Shown here: piece after piece, positions 1 to 8,893 of the stretch | Layout: each line of letters begins with the position of its first letter | Numbering within the stretch: position 1 is the first letter of the stretch | Source of the DNA: Lachnospiraceae bacterium | Lineage (GTDB): Bacteria; Bacillota; Clostridia; Lachnospirales; Lachnospiraceae | Assembly (NCBI GenBank): GCA_015056735.1 | Contig: SVFT01000004.1 | Location: 62,001 to 126,000, forward strand | Length of the DNA: 64,000 nucleotides | Direction of reading: 5' to 3' | The notes under the pieces: model-generated | What the model was told of the DNA's origin: nothing | What the model saw: only the letters and a program-made list of their open reading frames with translations | Database searches by the model: none | Position numbers and translations under genes: made by a program

Positions 1-851
1 ATTTCTCTACAAGTACGTCAAGACTGTTTCGCTATGCCGACAGGATCACCGTAGTCAAAAAAGGGCGTACGGTCGGCTTTGTGGATCGTGAGAATTTTGC
101 GAGATCTTCACTTTACATGCGTTTGTACGGCAAGATGGCCGGGATCTCGGAAGATGCTTCTGCACGCAGTCTTACGCCGGCGGCCGACGGACACGATGTA
201 CTTCGTTTTGTCCGCATGAAGATAAACGGCCTTCCGCCGATCGACCTTTCGCTTAAGGCAGGCGAGCTCTTAAATGTTTTCGATGCGGATTATGCGAATT
301 TTCATAATCTGGTAGAAGTTCTTGAGGGTGAGCACCTTCCGGAGAACGGTCATTTTCTCTTAAAAGGTGTCCGCTATTCTTCCGGGAACATGGAACATGC
401 GATCAGACAGGGGATCGGATTCATTGAAGGAAAATCAATGGAACGAATGCTATTTATGGATCTGTCCGTTCTCGATAACCTTGTTATCATGCTTTGCTGC
501 AAGAAACACAAGATCTTCAGTCGTAAAAAATACAGACGTCTTGTTCTTAACTTCTACGGCGATGTCTTTACAAGAGAAGAACTTGACCATAAGGTATATG
601 AAGTCAGTGACGAGTGCAAATTAAAGCTTATCTTTTACAAGTGGATCCTTGTAAAACCGACCGTACTTGTCTGCGTTCGCCCCTTTGCATCGGTTGATTA
701 CCACATGAGGCAGCTGACAGCCGATCTTCTTCGAAAGGCGGCCGAAGAGGGGATCGCGGTCATCATTTTTTCTAATCAGTTTGATGAGTCACATACGATG
801 AAAGGCAAGTGCCTGACGATTCGTAACAGCGAGATCTCGATCGAAGAGTGA
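1..851 (+). CDS. Degenerate RbsA-like sugar ABC ATPase, 5' end outside the window
   Basis: The reading frame is open from base 3, so the gene begins upstream and only its C-terminal part is present; the GTG at 81 is not a convincing start. The first visible residues (RLFRYADRITVVKKGRTVG) match the end of the first nucleotide-binding domain of RbsA/MglA-type double ATPases. What follows has the layout of the second domain, but every ATPase motif is lost: where GLVGAGRTE is expected there is VFDADYANF, where LSGGNQQK is expected there is VSDECKLK, and the Walker B region reads VLVCVRPFASVD instead of the usual LDEPTRGID. It probably belongs to a sugar transporter whose second ATPase half is structural or regulatory. 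A terminator follows at 911, so it is transcribed apart from the transporter at 1106. Family placement is fairly sure; substrate unknown. Confidence 0.7.
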   Translation, partial: FSTSTSRLFRYADRITVVKKGRTVGFVDRENFARSSLYMRLYGKMAGISEDASARSLTPAADGHDVLRFVRMKINGLPPIDLSLKAGELLNVFDADYANFHNLVEVLEGEHLPENGHFLLKGVRYSSGNMEHAIRQGIGFIEGKSMERMLFMDLSVLDNLVIMLCCKKHKIFSRKKYRRLVLNFYGDVFTREELDHKVYEVSDECKLKLIFYKWILVKPTVLVCVRPFASVDYHMRQLTADLLRKAAEEGIAVIIFSNQFDESHTMKGKCLTIRNSEISIEE

Positions 852-910
852 CCGTTCAAAAAGATACCAAGATGACGGCCAAAATTGATAAAAAAATGAC
901 ATTTCTAGTT

Positions 911-956
911 AAAACTGCCTAAAAGAACGTGAAGTTTTTTGGGCAGTTTTGTGATT
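911..956 (+). terminator. Rho-independent terminator after the degenerate ATPase gene
   Basis: A stem pairs AAAACTGCCTAAAA (911-924) with TTTTGGGCAGTTTT (ending about 950), with one G-U pair, and more T-rich sequence follows. It separates the first gene from the transporter operon. Confidence 0.75.
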
Positions 957-1005
957 CTTTTGCGTATTTCGTAAAATAATCCCCCCTAAATCATAAAATA
1001 GACCA

Positions 1006-1034
1006 TTGTTGTTTGTTCATAATTTATTTATAAT
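1006..1034 (+). promoter_or_regulatory. Sigma-A-type promoter of the sugar ABC transporter operon
   Basis: TTGTTG (1006-1011) and a perfect TATAAT (1029-1034) are separated by 17 bases. Predicted transcription would start near 1041, giving a leader of about 65 bases before the lipoprotein gene. Confidence 0.65.
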
Positions 1035-1105
1035 TTGTTCATCGGGCAGGGGCTATTGCGCCTGTCTGAAGACACTATTTAACCAAGAAGGGAGAAAAGA
1101 AAAAG

Positions 1106-2143
1106 ATGAAAAGAAAAGTTTTATCAGTATTGTTAGCAGCTTCTATGGTGCTCGCAATGACAGCATGTGGTGCTAAAGAAGAAGCACCTGCTGAAGCTCC
1201 TGCAGCTGAAGCAGCTGCACCCGCACCCGCAGCTGAAGCTGAAGCTCCTGCAGCAGACGCAGCAGCTCCTGCAGCTGAAGGCACAAAGAAGGTTGGTGTT
1301 ATCCTTAAGACTCTTTCCAGCGAGTACTGGGGATACGTTGCAGCTGGTGTTAACGCAGCAGCAGCAGACCTTGGCGTTGAAGTAGACCTTCAGGGTCCCG
1401 CTAACGAGCAGGCTTATGACGAGCAGAACAACCAGATCGAGACAATGCTGACAGCCGGCGTTGACGCTTTCGTTATCGCTCCTCTTCAGAGTGATTCCGT
1501 TGCATCCGTAATCGGTTCTCAGAACATCCCGATCCTTACAGTTGATACAGATGCTGATATCCCGGGCAAGGTTGCATTCGTTGGTACAGGTAACGAGAAC
1601 GCAGCTTACGAAGGCGGTAAGTTCGCAGCTTCCAAAGCAGGCGCTGACGCTAAGGCTGCTATCATCGCCGGTGACCAGGGTAACTCCACATCCGACGCTC
1701 GTGAAGCTGGCTACAAGAAAGCTCTTGAAGAAGCTGGTATCGAAGTAGTTGCTACAGACTATGCTCAGTCTCAGTCTGATAAGGCTGCATCCATCATGGA
1801 GAACATGCTTCAGGCTAACCCGGATATTACAATCGTATGCTGCCACAATGATGATACAGCAGTTGCAGCAGCTAAGGTTTGCAAAGAAGCTAACCGTTCC
1901 GACGTTCTTGTAGTTGGTTTCGACGGCTGCCAGTCCGGCGTTAAGGCTGTTCTTGCAGGCGACATGACAGCTACATGTGCTCAGAGCGCATATGGCATGG
2001 GCTACAAGTGTGTAGAAGCAGCTGTTAAAGCGATCAACGGTGAGTCCGTAGAATCTTTCGTAGATACAGGATGTACAGTTGTAAACTCTGACAACGCTCA
2101 GAAATACCTTGACGAGCTGATCAGCTACGTTGGTGAGCAGTAA
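1106..2143 (+). CDS. Sugar ABC transporter substrate-binding lipoprotein (RbsB/Peripla_BP_4 type)
   Basis: This 345-residue protein captures the substrate outside the membrane for the ATPase and permease encoded next. It has a lipoprotein signal peptide with the acylated cysteine at residue 21 (LAMTAC), then an Ala/Pro/Glu-rich tether (about residues 24-60) that lifts the domain off the cell surface. From residue 63 (KVGVILKTL) the fold is that of type-I periplasmic sugar binding proteins, with the typical ANEQAYDEQNNQIETML and later VVGFDGCQSGVKAV segments. RbsB-like proteins bind ribose, galactose, inositol and similar compounds. The inositol genes downstream make a cyclitol the best guess, but nothing in the sequence proves it. 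A good Shine-Dalgarno (GAAGGGAGAAAAG) precedes the ATG. Confidence 0.88.
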   Translation: MKRKVLSVLLAASMVLAMTACGAKEEAPAEAPAAEAAAPAPAAEAEAPAADAAAPAAEGTKKVGVILKTLSSEYWGYVAAGVNAAAADLGVEVDLQGPANEQAYDEQNNQIETMLTAGVDAFVIAPLQSDSVASVIGSQNIPILTVDTDADIPGKVAFVGTGNENAAYEGGKFAASKAGADAKAAIIAGDQGNSTSDAREAGYKKALEEAGIEVVATDYAQSQSDKAASIMENMLQANPDITIVCCHNDDTAVAAAKVCKEANRSDVLVVGFDGCQSGVKAVLAGDMTATCAQSAYGMGYKCVEAAVKAINGESVESFVDTGCTVVNSDNAQKYLDELISYVGEQ

Positions 2144-2176
2144 GAATCAGTAAATTAGTATTTACTAATGCCTATT

Positions 2177-2210
2177 ATTACCTCCTGTTTCGCAAGAGAC
2201 AGGAGGTAAT
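2177..2210 (+). other. Strong intercistronic stem-loop between binding-protein and ATPase genes
   Basis: ATTACCTCCTGT (2177-2188) pairs perfectly with ACAGGAGGTAAT (2199-2210), and the stem can extend by three more pairs to a GCAA loop. No T-run follows, so it is unlikely to be a full terminator. Such stems commonly protect the upstream message, giving more binding protein than ATPase. Confidence 0.6.
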
Positions 2211-2251
2211 ATAAAGAAAGGCAAAAAAAGAATGGGAGGTTTGCTGACATA

Positions 2252-3754
2252 ATGAGTGAATATATCGTTGAACTCAAAAATGTAACGAAACGTTTCCCTG
2301 GTGTTGTGGCAATGCGTAATATGTCCCTTCAGATCAAACCCGGAGAGATCCACGGTCTGATCGGTGAAAATGGTGCCGGTAAGTCAACTTTGATTAAAGT
2401 CTTAACAGGTGTTCATATTCCTGAAGAAGGCGAGATTTACGTGGACGGAAAGAAAGTTTCTTTCAAGAGCCCGAACGAAGCAACAGCAGAAGGAATCGCG
2501 TGTGTATATCAGGAATTAAACATTGTAAAGTTACTTTCCGTAACAGACAATGTTTTCATTAACAAAACCATTAAGAAAAAAGGCAGCATCTTACTTGACT
2601 ATCCCACAATGCACGAGAAGGCACACGAAGTTATGCTTTCCCTTGGCCAGGATATTGACGTCAAGAAAGAATGCGGTACTTACGGTATGGGCGTTCAGCA
2701 GATGGTTGAGATCGCAAAGGCAGTACTTGTTGATGCGAAGCTGATCATCATGGATGAGCCTACATCTTCCCTTGGTGAGAAGGAAGTTGAACAGCTTATG
2801 AAGACTGTTCGTGCCCTGAAGGAAAAGGGTATTGCAATCCTTTTTGTATCTCACAAATTGGAAGAGCTCTTTGAACTTTGTGATCGCGTTACGGTTATGC
2901 GTGACGGTGAGCACATTATGACCAAGAATATTGAGGAACTGGACAATGATTCCCTGATCAACGCAATGGTTGGTCGTACGCTTGACAATCAGTTCCCTAA
3001 GATCGAGACAACTCGCGGTACAGAGGCACTTCGCGTAGAGCATTTGGATTCTGTCGGAGTTCTGCGTGATGTAAGCTTTACCGCTTATCACGGTGAGATC
3101 CTTGCATTTGCCGGCCTTGTCGGCGCAGGTCGTACCGAGACAATGCGCGCGATCTTTGGTGCTGATCCGATCGATGGCGGGGATATCTATATAAACGGCG
3201 AGAAGGTTCACATTACTTCTCCCAAGCAGGCAATCGCACATAATATTGCATTCCTTACAGAGGACAGAAAAGGGCAGGGTCTTGTCCTGTCTCAGTCCGT
3301 TAAAGTGAACCTTATCTTAAGCTCCATGAAGTCCTTTAAGAGTGGCCTTTTCCTGAGCGATAAGAAAATGTTTGATACAGCAAAGGCAAACATCGCCGAT
3401 CTGAAGATCAAGACTCCTACGGAAGAAGAAGTGGTAGGTCAGCTTTCCGGCGGTAACCAGCAGAAAGTCGTTATCGGTAAGTGGATCAACACAGACGCGG
3501 ATATCTACATCTTTGATGAGCCGACCAGAGGTATCGACGTTGGTGCTAAAGTTGAAGTTTACAATATCATGAACCGTCTCGTTTCTGAAGGCAAATGCGT
3601 TATCATGGTTTCTTCAGAACTTCCCGAGATCATCGGTATGGCAGACCGCGTAATCGTTATGCGTGAAGGACGCATCACCGGTCAGCTCGACAAGAAGACG
3701 GATGCAATTAACCAGGAAACCATTATGAAATACGCGTGGGGAAAGGTGGACTAA
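2252..3754 (+). CDS. Sugar ABC transporter ATP-binding protein, double NBD (RbsA/MglA family)
   Basis: A 500-residue cytoplasmic ATPase that drives the permease encoded immediately downstream. Two nucleotide-binding domains are fused. The first has Walker A GENGAGKST (38-46) and a Walker B ending in IIMDEPTSSLG. The second has the divergent P-loop GLVGAGRTE (near 288), LSGGNQQK (near 398) and IFDEPTRGIDVGAK, the pattern typical of RbsA, MglA and XylG. The start has a clear GGGAGGT ribosome binding site. It ends one base before the permease gene, consistent with coupled translation. Unlike the truncated ATPase at the left edge, both domains look intact. Substrate not determinable from this protein. 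Confidence 0.93.
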   Translation: MSEYIVELKNVTKRFPGVVAMRNMSLQIKPGEIHGLIGENGAGKSTLIKVLTGVHIPEEGEIYVDGKKVSFKSPNEATAEGIACVYQELNIVKLLSVTDNVFINKTIKKKGSILLDYPTMHEKAHEVMLSLGQDIDVKKECGTYGMGVQQMVEIAKAVLVDAKLIIMDEPTSSLGEKEVEQLMKTVRALKEKGIAILFVSHKLEELFELCDRVTVMRDGEHIMTKNIEELDNDSLINAMVGRTLDNQFPKIETTRGTEALRVEHLDSVGVLRDVSFTAYHGEILAFAGLVGAGRTETMRAIFGADPIDGGDIYINGEKVHITSPKQAIAHNIAFLTEDRKGQGLVLSQSVKVNLILSSMKSFKSGLFLSDKKMFDTAKANIADLKIKTPTEEEVVGQLSGGNQQKVVIGKWINTDADIYIFDEPTRGIDVGAKVEVYNIMNRLVSEGKCVIMVSSELPEIIGMADRVIVMREGRITGQLDKKTDAINQETIMKYAWGKVD

Positions 3755-4759
3755 ATGAATAGTAAAACAATTAAAGATGCGCTCGGCAAAGTTGCGCCGC
3801 TGATCGCATTGATCATTCTCTTTATTATCTTATCATTCCTGACCGACAAATTCTTTACGGTCAACAACATGATGAACATCTTAAAGCAGACAGCTGTTAA
3901 CGGTTTGATCTCCGCAGCTATGCTGGTTGTTCTGATCACAGCAGGTATCGATCTTTCGGTTGGTGCAAACGCAGTCGTTGGTGCCTGCATGATGGGTATG
4001 CTCAAGGAAATGGGCATCACAAGTGCATGGGTTCTGATCCCTGCTTGTATCGTTACCTGTCTTTTCATCGGTTTTATGAACGGTATCATGCTTACAAAGA
4101 TGCACCTGCCGCATCCTTTCGTATCCACTTTGGGTATGAAGAACGTACTTTGCGGTGTTGCTCTTTTGGTTGTATCTACAAAGACGATCGCAGACTTCCC
4201 GGATACAGTTACATTCCTTGGATCCTACTGCTTCGCTAAGTCTGATGAGCAGGGTGGTTTCACCGGTTTTCCGCTGTGCTTCCTTGTACTGTTCCTGATC
4301 TACATTGTATATCATTTCTTCCTGAACAAGACTGCTCTTGGTAGAATGATCTACTGCGTAGGCGGTAACCCGGATGCGGCAAGAATGTCCGGTATCAACT
4401 CCGACAACGTTCTGATCTTTGTTTACTCCTTATCCGGTTTCATGTGTGCACTTGCAGGTATCACGATCGTAGGTCGTGCAGGCTGCGCGAACCCGAACTC
4501 TGCGATGTCTCCGTATGATACTGATGCGATCGCTTCCTGTATTATCGGTGGTGCATCCTTCATGGGTGGTAAAGGTACGATCTGGGGTACTCTGATCGGT
4601 GCGCTGATGATCTCCACGATCAGAAACGGCCTGACACTGTTGAACGCATCTTCCGCGATCCAGTACATCGTAGTTGGTCTTGTTATCATCGCAGCAGTAT
4701 TTATCGATGTAACCAGAACACGTCTGGAAGCAAAAGCTAAGAGACTTGCCGCTAAATAA
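3755..4759 (+). CDS. Sugar ABC transporter permease (RbsC family)
   Basis: A 334-residue, very hydrophobic membrane protein of the BPD_transp_2 (RbsC) family, forming the channel of the transporter. Diagnostic segments are ITAGIDLSVGANAVVGACMM near residue 65, the conserved AARMSGIN segment near 210 that contacts the ATPase, and IGGASFMGGKGTIWGTLIGA near 265. It starts directly after the ATPase stop. A perfect hairpin follows at 4823. Together with the two previous genes it forms a complete importer directly upstream of iolE, so inositol or a related cyclitol is the inferred cargo. Confidence 0.92.
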   Translation: MNSKTIKDALGKVAPLIALIILFIILSFLTDKFFTVNNMMNILKQTAVNGLISAAMLVVLITAGIDLSVGANAVVGACMMGMLKEMGITSAWVLIPACIVTCLFIGFMNGIMLTKMHLPHPFVSTLGMKNVLCGVALLVVSTKTIADFPDTVTFLGSYCFAKSDEQGGFTGFPLCFLVLFLIYIVYHFFLNKTALGRMIYCVGGNPDAARMSGINSDNVLIFVYSLSGFMCALAGITIVGRAGCANPNSAMSPYDTDAIASCIIGGASFMGGKGTIWGTLIGALMISTIRNGLTLLNASSAIQYIVVGLVIIAAVFIDVTRTRLEAKAKRLAAK

Positions 4760-4822
4760 TCTTTTTTAGAGAAGGTAAGATTTTTTGGTAAGTTCTTGTA
4801 AGAAGATAGTTATATTGGGGCT

Positions 4823-4853
4823 AGAACTGTATCACATTTTGTGATACAGTTCT
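4823..4853 (+). other. Perfect 14-bp inverted repeat after the transporter genes
   Basis: AGAACTGTATCACA (4823-4836) and TGTGATACAGTTCT (4840-4853) are exact reverse complements with a three-base loop. The following bases are not a clear T-run, so it may be a weak terminator, an mRNA-processing stem, or a dyad operator between the transporter genes and iolE. Confidence 0.5.
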
Positions 4854-4908
4854 TACTATAACGAAGCAATTTTGTTGCTATCACGAAATAAAATTGGAGG
4901 GTACGCTT

Positions 4909-5805
4909 ATGTTTGACAAAAACAAAGTAAAACTTGGTATTGCTCCCATTGCCTGGACGAACGACGATATGCCGGATCTTGGCAAGGAGAATACATTCGA
5001 ACAGTGTGTCAGCGAGATGGCACTTGCAGGCTTCACGGGATGCGAAGTGGGTAACAAATATCCCAAGGATCCCGAAGTATTAAAGAAGTATCTTTCTATC
5101 AGAAACATGCAGATCTGTAACGCATGGTTTTCTTCTTTCCTTCTCACACAGCCGTATGAACAGGTTGAGAAGGACTTCATCCAGCACATCACATTCCTGA
5201 AGGCTATGGGCGCTAAGGTGGTCGGCATTTCCGAGCAGAGCTACTCCGTTCAGGGCCAGATGGACACACCGGTTTTCGGTCATAAATATGTGATGAATGA
5301 CGAAGAGTGGAAGAGATTTACCGATGGTCTTAACAGACTCGGTGAGACTGCCAACAAATACGGCATTGCTCTGACCCTTCATCATCATATGGGTACGGTT
5401 GTTCAGACAGCAGAAGAAATAGATCGTATGATGGAGAATACAGATCCCGATAAGTTCAGCCTTCTGTTCGATACAGGTCATCTTGCTTACTGCGGTGAAG
5501 ATCCTGTGGCTGTTCTGAAAAAATATGTAAATCGTGTAAAACACGTCCACTTGAAAGATATCCGCAAGAGCGTTGTTGAAAAGGTAAAGGCTGAGAACCT
5601 CAGCTTCCTTAAGGGCGTTCGTATGGGTACATTTACTGTTCCCGGCGATGGCGATATCGATTTTGATCCGATCTTCAAGATCCTTGAAGATGCCGGATAT
5701 GAAGGATACATGCTCGTTGAAGCTGAGCAGGATCCTGCGATCGCGAATCCGTTTGAGTATGCGGTTAAAGCAAGAAAGTTTATCGCAGAAAAGACTGGAT
5801 TATAG
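4909..5805 (+). CDS. iolE: Inosose dehydratase
   Basis: A 298-residue TIM-barrel of the AP-endonuclease-2/sugar-phosphate-isomerase family. IolE dehydrates 2-keto-myo-inositol (scyllo-inosose) to 3D-(3,5/4)-trihydroxycyclohexane-1,2-dione. The N-terminal signature [16 protein letters not shown] followed by [18 protein letters not shown] is highly characteristic of IolE. Metal-binding positions typical of the fold are visible in [18 protein letters not shown] and VKHVHLKDI. The ATG at 4909 is chosen because GGAGGG lies just upstream; an in-frame TTG at 4894 has no such site. The dehydrogenase making its substrate (IolG) is not in the window. It is followed by a terminator, so it is probably cotranscribed with the transporter genes or from its own promoter. 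Confidence 0.93.
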   Translation: MFDKNKVKLGIAPIAWTNDDMPDLGKENTFEQCVSEMALAGFTGCEVGNKYPKDPEVLKKYLSIRNMQICNAWFSSFLLTQPYEQVEKDFIQHITFLKAMGAKVVGISEQSYSVQGQMDTPVFGHKYVMNDEEWKRFTDGLNRLGETANKYGIALTLHHHMGTVVQTAEEIDRMMENTDPDKFSLLFDTGHLAYCGEDPVAVLKKYVNRVKHVHLKDIRKSVVEKVKAENLSFLKGVRMGTFTVPGDGDIDFDPIFKILEDAGYEGYMLVEAEQDPAIANPFEYAVKARKFIAEKTGL

Positions 5806-5835
5806 AATTTTATGGTTATCCTCTTATGAAGGGAG

Positions 5836-5867
5836 GGCCGCATCTTCGGATGCGGTCTTTCTCTTTT
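5836..5867 (+). terminator. Rho-independent terminator after iolE
   Basis: GCCGCATC and GATGCGGT form an eight-pair stem with a UUCG tetraloop, followed by CTTTCTCTTTT. UUCG loops are especially stable in bacterial terminators. Confidence 0.75.
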
Positions 5868-5964
5868 CGCATCTATAATGCCAAATGTATAAACAATTAC
5901 AAACAAGTCGGCGAAAAACCCACAATAAATCCACAAAAAAATACTAAAAAGAACCAAGAAACGC

Positions 5965-5993
5965 TTGATTCAAAAGCACCCACGTGATAACAT
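5965..5993 (+). promoter_or_regulatory. Probable promoter of iolD
   Basis: TTGATT (5965-5970), 17 bases, then TGA-TAACAT (extended -10, hexamer 5988-5993). The hexamers are imperfect, but the spacing and the TG element fit a sigma-A promoter. Predicted start is near 6000, about 70 bases before iolD. The rest of the 5868-6069 gap is AT-rich and shows nothing else I recognise. Confidence 0.45.
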
Positions 5994-6069
5994 TATTAAT
6001 GAAAATCAGTGCATTTTTTTTGCGCTTTTTTTAGAGAGTATTTCCATTGATTAAACAGGAGGGAAACAA

Positions 6070-7995
6070 ATGAATTACACAAGAATGACGACTGCGCAGG
6101 CGCTTGTCAGATTCCTTGACAATCAGTATGTCGAATTTGACGGTGTAGAGACAAAGTTCGTTGAAGGTATTTTTACCATTTTTGGTCATGGTATTGCCGT
6201 AGGTCTCGGCCAGGCTCTTGATGAGAACCCGCGCGGACTGAAAGTTTTCCAGGGCAGAAATGAGCAGGGTATGTGCCATGCGGCCATTGCTTTTGCTAAG
6301 CACAATAATAGAAGAAAGATCATCGCTTGTTCTTCGTCCGTAGGACCGGGTGCCGCAAATATGGTTACCGCATGTGCTACGGCTACCGTTAATAATATTC
6401 CGCTGCTTGTTTTCCCGGCAGATACGTTCGCATCCCGTCAGCCCGACCCGGTACTGCAGCAGCTTGAGCAGTCCAGTTCTCTGGCTGTATCCACGAACGA
6501 TGCATTTAAACCCGTTGTTAAGTATTGGGATCGAATCTCCCGTCCTGAGCAGCTCATGACAGCTATGATCAGTGCGATGCGTGTCCTGACAGATCCTGCT
6601 GAGACCGGTGCTGTTTGCATCGCTATGCCGCAGGACGTAGAAGGTGAATCCTATGATTACCCGGATTACTTCTTCCAGAAGAGAGTACACCGCATTACAA
6701 GACCGGTTGCAGTTAAAGAAGAAGTCGAAGATGTTGCAAATGCGATCGCAAACTCCAAATATCCCATGATCGTAGTCGGCGGCGGCGTGAAGTACTCCGA
6801 GGCCGGCGAGACGGTTGAGAAGTTCTGCGAAGAATTCGGCATTCCGTTCGGCGAGACACAGGCAGGCAAGTCCGGATGCAAATCCAGCCATCCTTACTGC
6901 CTTGGCGGTATCGGTGTTACCGGTACGCTTGCATCCAACAGGATCGCTTCCAAAGCAGATGCGATCATCGCTGTCGGCTCCAGACTGTCTGACTTCACAA
7001 CAGGTTCCAAGAGACAGTTCAAGAATCCTGACTGCAAGATCATTACGATTAACAACTGCAGATTCCACGCATATAAGATGGATGCTGTTAAAGCGGTCGG
7101 TGATGCAAAGGTATCTCTTGAGGAGATCGCAAAAGCACTTCGTGCAAAGGGTTATCATTCCGCATACAAGGATGAGATCAAAGTTGCAAAAGAGAACTGG
7201 GATGCAGAGATGGAGAAGCTTGCCAACTATACGTACGGCGAGAACTTCGAGCCTATCATCAAAGCACGCGACCCTCGTACGATTCCCGAGTTCGTTCAGA
7301 AGACAGGCGGTCAGCTGACGCAGACCGGCGCGATCTGCACACTGCGTAAGCATATTGCGGAAGATGCGATCTACATCACAGCGGGCGGTTCCCTTCCGAG
7401 CTGCTCTCAGAGAATCTGGACGACAGATAGAAGAGGTGCTTACCACGCAGAGTACGGTTATTCCTGTATGGGTTATGAGATCCCCGCAACACTTGGTGTT
7501 AAGCTTGCAGATCCTGATTCCGAAGTATACTGCGTAGTTGGTGACGGCGGTTTCCAGATGCTTCCTACCGAGCTTGGTACGATCATGCAGGAGAGAGCAA
7601 AAGTAAACATCCTTGTATTTGATAACTGCGGTTTCGGCTGCATCAACAATCTTGAGATGGGCCACGGCATGGGCTCTATGGCAACTGAGTTCCGTTATCG
7701 TGACGGCCAGAAGCCTTGCGGCGACCTCGTGCTTACCGATTATGCAAAGATCGGTGAAGGCTATGGCATGAAGACATACACCTGCAAGACCGTTAAGGAA
7801 TTGGAGGATGCGATCGAGGATGCTAAGAAGCAGACAGTTGCTTGTCTGTTTGATCTGAAGGTAATTCCGAAGACCATGACGGACGGCTACGAGTCCTGGT
7901 GGGATGTCGGAATGGCATCTACATCTTCGATCGAAAGCGTTATGAAAGCATACGAAGAAGTTATCGAAGGCAGAAAAGAAGCTAGAAAATACTAA
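6070..7995 (+). CDS. iolD: 3D-(3,5/4)-trihydroxycyclohexane-1,2-dione acylhydrolase
   Basis: A 641-residue thiamine-diphosphate enzyme that opens the cyclohexanedione ring made by IolE, giving 5-deoxy-glucuronate. It has the three-domain layout of acetolactate-synthase-like enzymes: an N-terminal domain with the catalytic Glu region (FEGRNEQGM-type segment, here FQGRNEQGMCHAAI), a central domain (YPMIVVGGGVKYSEA), and the C-terminal ThDP motif from GDGG (491-494) to N519. Length fits IolD (about 640). It has a strong CAGGAGGG ribosome binding site. A hairpin at 8009 lies between it and iolB, which may tune iolB expression. Confidence 0.95.
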   Translation: MNYTRMTTAQALVRFLDNQYVEFDGVETKFVEGIFTIFGHGIAVGLGQALDENPRGLKVFQGRNEQGMCHAAIAFAKHNNRRKIIACSSSVGPGAANMVTACATATVNNIPLLVFPADTFASRQPDPVLQQLEQSSSLAVSTNDAFKPVVKYWDRISRPEQLMTAMISAMRVLTDPAETGAVCIAMPQDVEGESYDYPDYFFQKRVHRITRPVAVKEEVEDVANAIANSKYPMIVVGGGVKYSEAGETVEKFCEEFGIPFGETQAGKSGCKSSHPYCLGGIGVTGTLASNRIASKADAIIAVGSRLSDFTTGSKRQFKNPDCKIITINNCRFHAYKMDAVKAVGDAKVSLEEIAKALRAKGYHSAYKDEIKVAKENWDAEMEKLANYTYGENFEPIIKARDPRTIPEFVQKTGGQLTQTGAICTLRKHIAEDAIYITAGGSLPSCSQRIWTTDRRGAYHAEYGYSCMGYEIPATLGVKLADPDSEVYCVVGDGGFQMLPTELGTIMQERAKVNILVFDNCGFGCINNLEMGHGMGSMATEFRYRDGQKPCGDLVLTDYAKIGEGYGMKTYTCKTVKELEDAIEDAKKQTVACLFDLKVIPKTMTDGYESWWDVGMASTSSIESVMKAYEEVIEGRKEARKY

Positions 7996-8008
7996 TACAC
8001 ACAATTTA

Positions 8009-8042
8009 CTGCCTGCAAAGGAGACTTTGCAGGCAGTGTTTT
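8009..8042 (+). terminator. Hairpin terminator/attenuator between iolD and iolB
   Basis: A perfect 12-pair stem, CTGCCTGCAAAG/CTTTGCAGGCAG, with a GAGA loop is followed by TGTTTT. The short tail suggests partial termination, since iolB has no obvious promoter of its own in the 68-base gap. Confidence 0.6.
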
Positions 8043-8063
8043 GAAGAAAGAAGGCTTAATACC

Positions 8064-8849
8064 ATGGAGAAAAAAGTATTCGGTTATCCGAAATTCGATG
8101 ACAAAGGAGAGCAGATCCTTTCCACATACGATAATGAATATCGTGACATGATGATGGATGTCAGAGTATATCGTATGAAAGCCGGCGAGAAGAGATCTTT
8201 TGCTTTTGACGGTGAGGAGATCGCAGTTCTTCTTTTATCAGGCAAGATCACATTCGCCTGGGAAGGCAACAAAGAGACGGTCAGCAGGAAAGATGTATGG
8301 ACGGAAGGCCCCTGGGCTCTGCATACTGCGACCGGTGTTACGATCGAAGTTGAAGCGGTAGAAGCTTCCGAAATCCTTGTTCAGAGAACGCATAATACCA
8401 AAAAGTTCGCTTCCAGGCTTTACAAACCCGAAGACGCGCCGTGGAAATACTCCAGCAAGGGTAAATTCGGTAACGTTGCAAACCGTCGCGTAAACACGAT
8501 CGTGGATCATGACATCAATCCTGATTCCAACTTCGTTCTCGGCGAGGTTTTGAATGACAAGGGCAATTGGTCCGGTTATTTGCCTCATCAGCATCCGCAG
8601 CCTGAACTTTACTATTTCAAGTTCGACAGACCGGAAGGTTTCGGCGCAAGCTTTGTCGGCGATGACGTATTCAAGAGCGTTGACGGCAGCTTCTCCGCGA
8701 TCCCGGGCGGTAAGCTTCATCCGCAGTCCGTTGCTCCCGGCTTCCAGATGTATACCTGCTGGATGATCCGCCACATTGACGGCAATCCCTGGCTGCAGAC
8801 AGACAGATGTGAAGACGAGAGATACGTATGGCTTCATGACATGAAATAG
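8064..8849 (+). CDS. iolB: 5-deoxy-glucuronate isomerase
   Basis: A 261-residue bicupin that isomerises 5-deoxy-glucuronate to 2-deoxy-5-keto-gluconate (DKG). Cupin metal-ligand motifs are visible in GYLPHQHPQPELYYFKF and in GGKLHPQSVAPGFQMY, and the C-terminal MIRHIDGNPW segment is typical of IolB. It is the last recognisable inositol gene here. The kinase IolC and aldolase IolJ that normally follow are not in the window, and the next operon starts with a CoA-transferase instead. Confidence 0.93.
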   Translation: MEKKVFGYPKFDDKGEQILSTYDNEYRDMMMDVRVYRMKAGEKRSFAFDGEEIAVLLLSGKITFAWEGNKETVSRKDVWTEGPWALHTATGVTIEVEAVEASEILVQRTHNTKKFASRLYKPEDAPWKYSSKGKFGNVANRRVNTIVDHDINPDSNFVLGEVLNDKGNWSGYLPHQHPQPELYYFKFDRPEGFGASFVGDDVFKSVDGSFSAIPGGKLHPQSVAPGFQMYTCWMIRHIDGNPWLQTDRCEDERYVWLHDMK

Positions 8850-8893
8850 TCTGTATTGACGCTATTTTGTCAACATAATAAGAAAATAACAAG

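Noticed and set aside
1180-1290. Repetitive GCTGAAGCTCCTGCAGC-like DNA as a possible repeat element
   Set aside because: It encodes the Ala/Pro/Glu tether of the lipoprotein and has no copies outside the gene. A similar case is the Ala/Pro/Lys linker of the biotin carrier at 25190-25270.
6031-8004. A 657-codon open frame on the minus strand opposite iolD, and similar long antisense frames opposite the genes at 9.1-10.1 kb and 22.8-24.3 kb
   Set aside because: The translations are rich in Cys, His and Arg with no recognisable domain, and they lie fully opposite well-identified genes. Codon bias of the true strand explains the lack of stops.
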